Assembly (NCBI GenBank): GCA_002633025.1 | Contig: NMRB01000004.1 | Location: forward strand, 329,351 to 393,350 | DNA length: 64,000 nt | Reading direction: 5' to 3' | Source: Notospermus geniculatus | Lineage: Eukaryota > Nemertea > Pilidiophora > Heteronemertea > Lineidae | In this document: positions 1 through 9,453 of the stretch, piece after piece | Position numbering within the stretch: position 1 is the first letter of the stretch | Layout of the letters: every line of letters starts with the position of its first letter | The notes under the pieces: generated by a model | The model's input: the letters and a program-made list of their open reading frames with translations, nothing else | Databases searched by the model: none | Told to the model about the DNA's origin: nothing | Made by a program: the position numbers and the translations under genes

Positions 1-519
1 GGTAACCGCAAGGGAACGCAACCCCGTCTTAAGCCAAAATCGCAACAGTGGATCACCCGCTTTAGAGTTAAGGAAGGTTCTAGAATACGGCCCATATGTC
101 TTGGCTTGGATGTTGCCCGAATATTTGGCTTTTCTTTAGAATTTAGAATTTATTTTAGATTTTTTTATGAGGCTTTTATTAACAAGGGTTAATAAAAAGT
201 ATGTTGATTGACATCTTCTTTAAATCCGGTTCTATTTACATAAGGCTATAGCTTCATTTTTTGGTCGGACTAACAATTACAATTATTAACAGTCATTAAG
301 CCTTTGTGGATGTAACTCTTCATCTCAGTTGCTCTTATCGCTGTATACAGACATTGTGCTATTACGTGTAAGTGACCACTAAGGCAGTGGAAGCAGTTTT
401 TTTTCTGTCAAGGACATTAAAACGGCTCGCCGGAAAGTCTTCGAAATCGATTAAAACTCATATTTCGTCGATCGACGTCGCCTGCAGCACACCAGGCGAT
501 ATCGCAAGCGATCTGGGCC

Positions 520-637
520 GGCCGCATAGAAACTCCGCTAGTGCTTCGACAGCCTATCGATGTTAAAATGCATGGAAAAATGTACAGCACTATCGGCAGA
601 TGGGCTCCGCTAGCGCTAGCGGAGTTTCTATGCGGCC
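520..637. mobile_element. Palindromic repeat, family D copy 1
   Basis: Foldback sequence: GGCCGCATAGAAACTCCGCT at the left recurs inverted at the right, with a perfect palindrome GCTCCGCTAGCGCTAGCGGAG-like core near 604-625. It lies in a larger repeat (about 470-840) rich in GCGATATCGC that recurs at 2780-2925 and 7010-7500. No coding content. Confidence 0.6.
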
Positions 638-1493
638 ACCTCTGGTCGCCACCGACCTTCCGCCAGCCACTGCGGCAGAATCGACAAGGCGATATCGGTT
701 TTGGTATCATTGCTTGGACGATCATCGCTGGCGAGAAGATTCCACGCATTACTATCCAGCGCACACCTGGCGTCAAAAGCCGATTTGGTAGGTGGCGATC
801 AGATCGCTCGCGATATCGCCTGGTGTGCTGCTGACTTTTTTTCTCTTCAACTGCAACAGTTTTGGAAGTGACCAAGTGTAGCCGGTGTAGCCTATACCCA
901 TTACAGCGGATTTCCGCTCTTTGGCCTGCAGTTTTCACCGGACTTCGTAATGACGATGCCCACTTGAATTCAAGTGCACTTGACCTGTCATGTAATTAAA
1001 GCGAACACGATGTCCTGAAACCGTTCGGAAACGGGAAATAGCTGTCGTGTAAACGGGCAGTAGGTACACGCTTCCACAATTTTCTCGAATGAGTGCCGGT
1101 GAACAAGAACGATGTCAATAAAGCCTAGGTCACAAATGCACCGGGCCCCGTACGATTTTCCCCACCCAGCGGCTTGCTGCGGATTTTAGAGACTGAAACT
1201 CGGATCTAAGATGAATCGTGCCGAAATCACCTCAATAGATAGGCGGAAAGTAGGCTGGATCAAACTGGGCACCCTAACGACGCAACCAATTCATATTGTT
1301 ATTTTACAGTTTGGGTTGCAGCTAGAGGCTTGAACCATGCATCGCAGGGGTATAGTGGATGTTTCAAAGGTCCAAGTAGCATATACCCCGATAATAGCAC
1401 CACCACCACTCCGTTCGAGTAACGGTACCTCGGCCTTGCTCTACACCGGACAAACTTGAGGGGCGGAACCCTCCAATATAGTACTGCGTTCGC

Positions 1494-1560
1494 ATATCGG
1501 ATCCCGTTACGATGTTATCGGATAAAGGGATATCGGATCCCGTTACGATGTTCATCCCTT
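1494..1560. repeat. 37-bp tandem duplication
   Basis: ATATCGGATCCCGTTACGATG occurs at about 1494 and again 37 bp later; a third partial ACGATGTT follows. Confidence 0.6.
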
Positions 1561-1858
1561 TACGATGTTCAGTGAAGACCATGCACTGCGTATTTCAAGA
1601 GGCTGGCCACGCGGACGCAAACACGAACACGAACAACGACTTTTTGAAAAGAGTTTGTTCATTATTGATATTGAGAAAAATAAAGCCATGGATATAATTA
1701 GGCCTAAATGTATGTACCGACAAAAGATTGACAGAATAAGCCGCACCCCGACAATGGGGAGACTGACTGATAAATCGATCTGTCTATATTTGAGTGCCTG
1801 CCACAAAATAAAGCGGGCACTGTCTTACGGGAGGCATTCTTATTCATTACACCGCTAT

Positions 1859-1990
1859 TAGAGAGTTTTCGCAAATCCCCCAAAACGCCGACGCGAACGT
1901 CTATCCTGTTGTTCGCTGTTCTCTTCGCGGCATTGAAGAATGGGTTTGGCGTTCGCGTTGGCGTTTCGGGGGCTCTGCGAAAACTCCCTA
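1859..1990. mobile_element. Foldback MITE, family A copy 1
   Basis: Starts TAGAGAGTTTTCGCAAA and ends with its near inverse TTTTCGCAGAGCC reversed (GCGAAAACTCCCTA), flanked by TA. Related copies at 8154-8285 and 57801-57920; inner arms carry AACGCCAACGCGAACG. Confidence 0.7.
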
Positions 1991-2779
1991 GTATCATCTG
2001 CCGCGAAATGGGCGTTGCTTCGCCGGACCTGTAATAATCATGAAGAGCGGGTGGGCAGATGTAACTTACCCGAGGTCTTCTGTAACACCACCAAGATCAG
2101 ACAAATCAGTGGAGTTCTGCCAAGAGACATCTTGCCGGTGTGGAAGTTCGACCGGGTTAGGCCTAATTGCTTGAGTCCTGGCCTGATATTACATTAAACC
2201 GTATGCCGTTTTATCGGCGAAATTAAGAGAGACGTTTAGGAATTTCACGATTTGCGTCTGATGGTGATTCAGGTTGGGAGCTGATGGACCTGTGTGCACC
2301 ATACAGAATCAGATGAGGTCGTGTTTATGAGTCTTCAAGCCCAGGAGAGTAGGAAAAATTCCCCAGGAAAAGTACCCGGGGATACAGCCATTTCAACCGA
2401 AACCGTTCAACATCTTTATCGAGGGTTTTATGGGTCGATCTGAAGGCGTTACTTGATGTGAAGTATTCGTCAGTGCTTTAGTAATCCATTGTCAAGCATT
2501 ATTGACATCTTTACGCATTTTCTCCAGGAATTGTGCTTCCCTTTTCAACGCCGCGCAAACTGCATTCTTAAGAGCCATCGGAGCTCCTTTTAGGGCCCCA
2601 CACCACTAAGAACAACTTGGACTTTCTTTGACACATTTTTATTAATCATACAACCACGACGAATATAAAGTACATCTATTTTAGAAATGTCGTGAAAATT
2701 TCAAGTGTTTTTTGTAGCCTATTAAAATCAAATGTCTTGAATCATAATTTGACTATACATGTAGTAAGGTGTGCGCAGG

Positions 2780-2925
2780 ACAGCGATGCGTGGAATCTTC
2801 TCGCCCAACATCGAGCAATGCCAAACCCCATATCGCCGGGTGGCTGGCGAGAAGATCAGTGGCCATTTGATCGCCTCCGATATCGCCTGCTAGTATGGTG
2901 CTGGCTTCGTTCTCTCAGCAGAATT
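2780..2925. repeat. Fragment of the GCGATATCGC-type repeat
   Basis: Shares GGCGAGAAGAT, GCGTGGAATCTTCTCGCC and CGATATCGCCTG with 690-830 and 7160-7460, partly in inverted order. Otherwise 1-3266 holds no gene that I can support. Confidence 0.5.
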
Positions 2926-2949
2926 CACCGAGACATCTGGAATATCACT

Positions 2950-3198
2950 TAAAGAGACTGTATCACGGGTATTTTCGCGGGCCACGAAAGTCATTGTTTA
3001 TTTACATTTTGTTTGTTTGTGTCCAGTCTTTCTTTGTCTTATGAGTAATCTGTTGGTGACATGCCCCTCTAGAACTTCTTTTGATACCGAACGCAATTTG
3101 GTGGGTTGGCATGTCCCAAAAGTCCAAAATGACATAGTGTAAAACCCATGTTTACAAACATTGAACGTAAACAATGGAGTCATGATACATTAACTTTA
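2950..3198 (+). mobile_element. Dispersed terminal-inverted repeat, family E copy 1
   Basis: About 250 bp, with ends resembling TAAAGATAATGTATCA. Internal landmarks GGGCCACGAAA, CATTTTGTTTGTTTGTGTCC and TTGGCATGTCCCAAAA also occur at 8905-9168 and inverted at 19909-20170. No ORF; probably a non-autonomous DNA transposon. Confidence 0.7.
2997..3002 (-). promoter_or_regulatory. Candidate poly(A) signal for the nAChR-like gene
   Basis: AATAAA on the minus strand, about 265 nt past the channel stop codon, in the near end of a dispersed repeat (2950-3198). No nearer canonical hexamer was noticed. Confidence 0.4.
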
Positions 3199-3266
3199 AA
3201 ATTTACGATGGATTTATCAACTCCCTTTTCCATTTTTGTTGCTGTTTATAGAGAACCTGTCGATAG

Positions 3267-6200
3267 CTATTTAGCAAAGATAGCAGTGGTGAGAATGACC
3301 ACGACGACGAGGAACACCAGGCAAAGAATCCTATCAATCACTTTGGCTATGTACCTCCACTTGGCGCGCACGCTGGTTCCATCCTGTGGAACGCTGCTAC
3401 TGTCAGAATCCACGAGGGCAATCATGTCTCTCTTGTCTGAACTTGTGTTGATGCACATGAATTTTCCTAATCCACTGCAAGTCTGTAATGCAGATAAAGA
3501 AAATATTCTGTGGGAATCCCAACATTTTGTATCCTAGTTTTGAGTTTGTTCCCGAATTTTGGCACTGCAGAAAAGCATGGGTGGTTCACCCCTGGTTAAA
3601 AGTGGTGTATGAATGAGAATGCCTCCCCTATGAACGGAATTCAAAAACAGGAGACATGTTTATCAGTGCCTCCCCCTCACGTTGCGGCTTGGTCCGTCAA
3701 TCGTTTGCTGGGAGCATTGGCGAACGGGAGAGAGTGAAAAATATTTATTACACCAGTCTAAAATGGTACACACGTTCTGTCAGACATACATGTACCTGGA
3801 AGATGACGCTTGGTGGCGCTGTTTCGCAGCCGTCCAATATGTTGTTGATGAGGATGGTGATGAAGAACGAAATCCCAACAAGAAGGAAACTGTATGCGTA
3901 GTAGTAGACTGAAACAAGAAAGGGAGAAGGGGGCTAAATTAAAAAAGTGAAGAAAGGGCTTTCTTTGAATTCATGCGATTGAATAATTGTTAATGGCTGT
4001 TTTGAGATTTTCGGGCAAAATAACTGAATTCTGCTGGCAAGTGGGTAGGTTATATCCCTGGTGTGCGGATGGGATGGCTGTACTGGGTGATGTCCTGGTT
4101 GTATACTTACGAAGAAGTGGCATGTTTGTGACACGTAGGTAGTTCTCAAGCGATGCAATCAGGATCAGCAGACAAAGTAGGAGACAAAAACCTGATGTAT
4201 AGAAAAAAATTGATCACAAAAAGGGCGACCGACACAATTGCAAATCCTAAAAGTGGGTGAAGTAAGGAAATATCTGTCCCTTATTATTTAGTGTGCAGGA
4301 GAAAAGAGAACCTGACTTACACAAAGAAGTTTTGTCTCCTGTCCCATGAGGCACAAGGAAAACCAGGGGTGTCATGAAGGCTAGGAGGATTGCTGGTCCG
4401 CAATACACAAAATTGCTTGCATTCCGTTTTAATTCAATGGTGTACGTTACATCAACGTACGGCTCTTCACAGCAGGCGTATTTTCTGATATTCCTTTTTG
4501 GACTTGTTCGTTGGATTCTCCATTCATTGGGCGAAAATGATTCGTTGTAACTTGAGTACAGGTTTTTGGGCGTTCTGCTATAATCCAGATCAAGCTGAAA
4601 AGAATCATTACCGCTTCAGTTCAGGACTTACCAATGTTAGACTAATACCCCCATCACAAAGCTAGTTCTCAGTACGTTCTTGAAAATTTTGCCGAACGGG
4701 TTCAAACTCTCTGCGAACGTAGTGGACGTAGTGACAACTTTTTACAGTCTTTTTACGAACTTCATGGACGGGAAGGTTGCTCCACAACATCGAAGCATTA
4801 TTTGGCCAAGGGTTACACGTTCTAGCCCGTTTTACGATTTTTTAGGACGGGGCAGGACGTTTTGAGAACTACTTCAGTGTGACAGGCCCTTAAAACACTG
4901 ACTGAAGTGCGAGACAGCTTATCTATAGTGTGACATGGGTAAGATACCGGTACCCAAGTTATACGGTCCTTTTCTGGAAGTGCAGATTCACTTGGGGAGG
5001 GGCCGGGGGGGGGGGTGCTCTTCACTTACCTTGAGAGCGTCGTAAGACCAAGACCCAAATCGAAAGTGACATTGTTGTGTGTCCCAAGGGAAATTGGTTA
5101 GGTCCATCGGACATTGGACTTTTAGGGAAACATGGGGCATGAAAAAGACTTGCCCTGTGGAAAGCACCGTGGCAGTAGTGTCCGCAAAATTGGGACTCAT
5201 CACCAGCAGACTTCCAGCACTGGAATGTTAAAACTACATGCATTAAACTTCAAGACGTTATAAATTGAGAGCTGAATAGCCTACCAGAAATCTGGACACG
5301 GCAAGGACCACTTCACCACTCTGGCGGCGGGAGGGGGGGGGATTGAGGCCAAGGACAATAGGAGCAGTCAGCCACGCATATTGCCAACAGATGGCAGCAA
5401 AGTCTTAGCGGACCAATGTACAGGAAAATCTACGTGATTGCCGCTCGATCGATAATGACTGGGTCCGCTAGATGCATTGAATTGGGCCGTAGTGACACCT
5501 AGTGGTCAACTCGCTGACAGCTCCTATTCTATCAACCAGGGCGTAGGCCCCTATAGTCTTTAAGTTTTCTCTAAATACTGGGGCATGGTCACTATGACAA
5601 TATCCAAAAGAGATGTGACAAAGTATTCTTAAGTTCTTTTATATTTCAATCCTTGTCAATAAACGACGGACCTGACGGACATTTTATAAGACCATCGTTT
5701 TCCCTATTACACCGAACTAGCTGATTCGTTCGAACTTGCCTATTGTAAAGAGTTATGTCTGGTCGCCACATGAAGCTGTATAGAAAACGCGATACCACTA
5801 GTCCCTCGTAGTCGTCTGGATTCCATTGGAGCCGTCCGTTCTGCCAAGACTGGGAAACAAAACTGTACTCTAGCCCTGTTTCCACTAGTCCGGGTTTCCG
5901 CTGCGGTTTGCCGCGCCGGGATTTTTTCACAGGGTTTTGGATAATCCTTCGATGGTTTAACAATACATGGCGTGTTAATTATCCCAATTCCTGTGAAAAT
6001 CGCTCCCGCGCCGCAAACCGCACCGGAAACCGGTTCCCGCAGCGGTTTTGCGGCGCCGGGGCGGTTTTCACAGGCATTGGGACAATAAACGCGCCATGTA
6101 TTGTTAAACCATCGAAGGATTATCCAAAACCCTGTGAAATCGCAAAACGCAATGTGGGAAACAGGTGTAACATAAGTGAGTGTTTCTGTAGCTCAGTGTT

Positions 6201-8467
6201 CCCCAAATAGACGCGGCCTAGAATGGTTAATAGGGAGTTTTTGCAAGCGCCCAGTTAGGCCCTACGACGACGTTTATCTATTGTGTGGGCATACCCAAAC
6301 AATAGATAAACGTCGTCGTAGGGCCTAAACGGGCGCTTGCGAAACCTCCCTATTTTTGGGTTAGTTGCCGCTTAAATCCGTCAGGAGGGAAACAATAAGA
6401 AAACACAGAAATACGGGGAACACTGATCGACGTTACACCGGGCTAGTGGAAAGAGGCCTTTATGGAGTAACGCCAGCTCTGTATTCTTACGAAAAACAAC
6501 AAAGCATCCATTGTCATGGTTTGCGCAATCTCGTCCTGAAAATAAAAATGGTTTTAATACAATCACATCCAAGTTTGGGAAAAATCGATGCTTCTCACTG
6601 AGTTTCCTTTGGGTTTTGTCTGATATCTTTACCACGGGGAAACTGTGCAAGGTGGCGGCCCGCCCGGCATTAGGTGCTCCCGGTGTAACGGTACAGAGTG
6701 TCCCCCTGTAAAAAGTGTCCACTTCTATTGTTGAATGACGGAATAAGCGGCATGACTATAGAAAACCAATCCCCAGAGATTAGAATGTAACAATAGGATC
6801 TTTTGTTCCTGGGACAGTTTTTCCTGGGGACATTCTTTCCCTTTACACCTGTAACGTGTATTTCTGCTGCTCGTGAAATACATGTACTGCTGCTATGTAC
6901 TCACAGCGCATGCGCATACCTACGGTGGCTCGTTAGGAACATAGCGCATTGAAAACTAGGCCCACAGTTTTGCGATTCTGCCAGCCTGCTTTTCCCTGCG
7001 AGCTGCAGCGATGTCAGGCCAATATCGCAAGCGATCTGGGCCGACCGCACAGAAAGTCCAATAGTGCTACCGGCGCCTATCGCCAGTCACAACGCATTTC
7101 CCATTACCGATATATAAAATAGGCACCGAAAGCACTATCGGACTTTTCGTGCGGTCGGTCCTAATCGCCAACGATCTTCTCGCCAGCCACCGCAGACTAG
7201 GCGATGTCGCAGCATCGCTGGCGAGTAGATTCCCACGGATCGCTGTCCAGGCGCATACCTGGCGTCAACAGCTGATTTTGCTCGGTGGTGATCAGGGGCC
7301 ATATTTATGAAGCCTTCGCAACTTTGCGTTCACGCAAATCTATTGTACGGCAATCAGTGAACAATAGGACATGTGCAGCCAAACAATAGATTTTCGTGAA
7401 CGCAAAGTTGCGAAGGCTTCATAAATATGGCCCCAGATTGGATCGCTTGCAATATCGCCGCCACCCCGGTCGCACTGATGGTGTGCTGCTCGCTCGCAAC
7501 GTTGAGCACTTTAATGGATGCCATGGGTGACCGGCGTGTATACCAACCAAATACATAGATTACTTACCAGTTCATAGGAAGTCACTTGGATCAGATTCAT
7601 TTCCACCTTTATCGTGTCCGTGCCGTTAACGGGCAGAAATAAATCTTCAAGGGAGTCGCGGGCGTTCCAGAGATTCCTCGCCAGGCGGTGCTCGACGTTT
7701 AGGCCCAACCTTTTCTCTTTCGGCGCCATCCTTTTGTCACGGTCTGCGTGAATGAACGAAAACCGTACCGGTATTATGATAAGGTCGCTTCTTTTACAGC
7801 ATCATGGCCAGTGAAAGAGGCTTCATTCGAATGGTTGAGTAGCGGAACGATTTTCTCTCTATTTTTTGGGAGGGGGGGGGGGGGTTAATACTAAAATGAC
7901 AACTGAAGGCTGAATGATAATGATGATGCATGACAAACACCTGCGTACGAACTGAGAAGTACACAGGTTTAGAAATCAAACGATAAACGTTAACGACAAT
8001 GTTTTTTTTGTACCGAAAATGCAATATAAAATCTGCTTAATCTATAGTATGAAAAATAACGTTGCCGTAAAGTTTACGTTTGTTGTTTGATTTCTAAACC
8101 TTCCTATTGTGAACTCTGTGCGTATGTTCGTGCAAGAACCCTATTATTTTTTATAGAGTTTTCGCAAAGCCGCCCCGAAACGCCAACGCGAACGTCTATT
8201 CTTTTGTTCGGTGCTCTCTTCGTGGCATCGAACAATGGGTTTGGCGTTGGCGTTGGCGTTTCGGGGGCTTTGCGAAAACGCCCTAATGGCTACTTGAAAC
8301 GCCCGCCAACAAACACGTACACATTTAAATTCGTCGGGCCGATTAGATAGAAATTATAGACTTCGTGGAATTCTGTTTCACGACCTACCTCGTGGGACAG
8401 CATCAATGACAAACAGATGCAAGGACAAAAAAAGGAAAAAGGGAACCAGAATCCTCAGCAGTGTCAT
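3267..8467 (-). CDS. Nicotinic acetylcholine receptor-like Cys-loop channel subunit, alpha type (9 exons, 418 aa)
   Basis: Predicted plasma-membrane pentameric ligand-gated channel subunit. Coding exons in transcript order: 8467-8389, 7716-7568, 6535-6491, 5849-5740, 5219-5030, 4594-4321, 4191-4111, 3908-3796, 3482-3267; all phases join. Exon 1 is a signal peptide (MTLLRILVPFF start). The 45-bp and 110-bp exons match the classic nAChR exon pair. Visible: loop A WRPDITLYN, Cys-loop C164-C178 with FPWD, loop B GSWSYD, vicinal cysteines C232-C233 in YACCEEPY (alpha hallmark), M1 about 250-272, M2 about 283-302, M3 about 313-335, and M4 just before the C-terminus. Odd points: the loop D tryptophan position is Leu88, M2 is divergent, the M3-M4 loop is only about 60 residues, and intron 4 uses a GC donor. 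Family assignment is sure. The ligand is not known: four of five aromatic-box positions survive, so acetylcholine binding is possible but unproven. Confidence 0.9.
4661..4876. mobile_element. Foldback element in nAChR-like intron 5
   Basis: CTAGTTCTCAGTACGTTCTTG at the left is mirrored by CAGGACGTTTTGAGAACTACT at the right, about 215 bp apart. Non-coding. Confidence 0.5.
5876..6164. mobile_element. 289-bp palindromic MITE in nAChR-like intron 3
   Basis: Ends CTGTTTCC and GGAAACAG. Two long inverted arms carry CACAGGGTTTTGGATAATCC and its inverse, around a GC-rich centre with CCGCAGCGG/GGCGCCGG motifs. It stops about 26 bp before the acceptor of the 110-bp exon. Confidence 0.75.
6231..6352. 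mobile_element. Near-perfect palindromic MITE, related to family A
   Basis: TAGGGAGTTTTTGCAAGCGC at the left is mirrored by GCGCTTGCGAAACCTCCCTA at the right. Inner arms AGGCCCTACGACGACGTTTA and inverse surround a short loop (ACAATAG motifs). Flanked by TA. Confidence 0.75.
6491..6535 (-). CDS. 45-bp loop D exon of the nAChR-like gene
   Basis: Found by looking for the conserved small nAChR exon. A strong acceptor (TTTTTATTTTCAG) is followed by exactly 45 bases encoding DEIAQTMTMDALLFF, then a GTAAGA donor; both ends are phase 0. It starts with the typical Asp-Glu and keeps Gln5 and Thr8 of the family pattern, but has Leu where loop D normally has Trp. The length, frame and position between 7568 and 5849 make this exon very likely real. 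Confidence 0.85.
7010..7500. repeat. Composite GCGATATCGC-type repeat with nested insertion
   Basis: Contains family D palindrome copy 2 (7039-7162, GGCCGACCGCACAGAAAGTCC and inverse) and is split by the palindrome at 7295-7434. Its right part (TCGCTTGCAATATCGCC) matches 800-825. Confidence 0.6.
7295..7434. mobile_element. 140-bp palindromic MITE nested in another repeat
   Basis: Arms of about 55 bp: GGGGCCATATTTATGAAGCC at the left and GGCTTCATAAATATGGCCCC at the right, with CAATAGATT-type inner ends. Non-coding. Confidence 0.8.
8154..8285. mobile_element. Foldback MITE, family A copy 2
   Basis: TAGAGTTTTCGCAAAGCC to GGGGGCTTTGCGAAAACG; internal GGCGTTGGCGTT repeats. Sits in the first intron of the nAChR-like gene. 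Confidence 0.7.
8389..8467 (-). CDS. Signal-peptide exon of the nAChR-like gene
   Basis: Too short for ordinary ORF listing. It encodes 26 residues (start MTLLRILVPFF, end VIDAVPR) with a long hydrophobic core, then a GTAGGT donor in phase 1. The next exon (7716-7568) opens in phase 1 after an AG and continues EKRLGLNVEHRL, which aligns with the usual start of the mature nAChR N-terminus. No other ATG with a hydrophobic leader was seen upstream of that exon. Confidence 0.8.
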
Positions 8468-9453
8468 GACGGGCAAGATACCGCGACTGCACGCTGCTCA
8501 TTATAGAGCTGACAATCCCATCCCTGTGGAGGAAACTATGCAGACTTAGAACTCTACTCTCAAACCAATTAAAACAGCCGATTGCGTACCACTTGAATCC
8601 CGGGACTTGAATATACTCAAGGCGGCACTTTTTACTTCCCCCACATCTGCATTTACTAGTAGTTTCCTGGATGGCTGATTGCACTGTTGTAGGCCTAGGC
8701 CTACCATTGCAGGCGCGGATCCAAGGGGGGGGGGTCGTGACCCACCCCTGCTCTCCACACCACCAATTGTTTTTTTTTCAATTAATTTGCGACAATAAGC
8801 AAAAAACCGCAAAAATAACAGAAAGTTTCTGTTTTGATACTGAGATGCCAGGAAATCGCGTCTCCGGCCTTCTAGATTCAGAGATGGGACTAAGTATATG
8901 AAATGAAAGATAATGTATCACGGGTACATGTATTTTCGTGGGCCACGAAATTCATTGTTTGTTTACATTTTGTTTGTTTATGTCCAGTCTTTCTTTGTCT
9001 TGCGAGTAATTTGTTGGTGGCATACCCCTCTAGAAATTCTTTGGATCTCGAAAGTATTTGTTGGGTTGGCATGTCCCAAAACTCCAAAACAACTCCATCC
9101 ATGTTTACAAACAATGAATGTAAATACACTGTAATGAAGTCTTGATACATTTATACATGTATCTTTAAGCCCAAGTGGGCGGAAGAAAGTGAGACTCTAT
9201 TCAATACGGTAATCTTCTCCTGGAACTAACTAATCTGTATCCAGGGGACACCGGCGAACTGGACAACTTCCCATGTTTGAATTTCGCGGTAGGTCTACTC
9301 TTATCCTCGTCTCCGGGGTAGATCGCACCACAACCAGTCCTGTGCACGCTACACCTGGGACGAGGTTGCAGTATACTCGGTTTTCCCGCAGTTCACTTCC
9401 TGGTTGTCAAAAAAGTTTGTGATTTCCAATTATATCGACTTTATGAAGCACAA
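8468..9453. promoter_or_regulatory. Divergent promoter interval between nAChR-like and shootin genes
   Basis: 986 bp separate the two start codons. It contains a dispersed repeat copy (8905-9168) and an unannotated 285-bp stretch directly before shootin. Both genes have neural roles in other animals, so shared control is conceivable but not shown. Confidence 0.35.
8905..9168 (+). mobile_element. Dispersed terminal-inverted repeat, family E copy 2
   Basis: Same orientation and internal landmarks as 2950-3198; begins AAAGATAATGTATCA and ends with ATACATGTATCTTTA. Confidence 0.7.

Noticed and set aside
417-938. 173-codon open frame on the minus strand
   Set aside because: It runs across the palindromic family D repeat and reads Arg-rich sequence with no domain; open on both strands because of composition.
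5876-5900. Reading the 110-bp nAChR exon upstream into GLVETGLEYSFVSQ
   Set aside because: The frame is open but a good acceptor (TTTTGTTTCCCAG) gives the family-standard 110-bp exon, and the separate 45-bp exon at 6535-6491 fills the missing residues.
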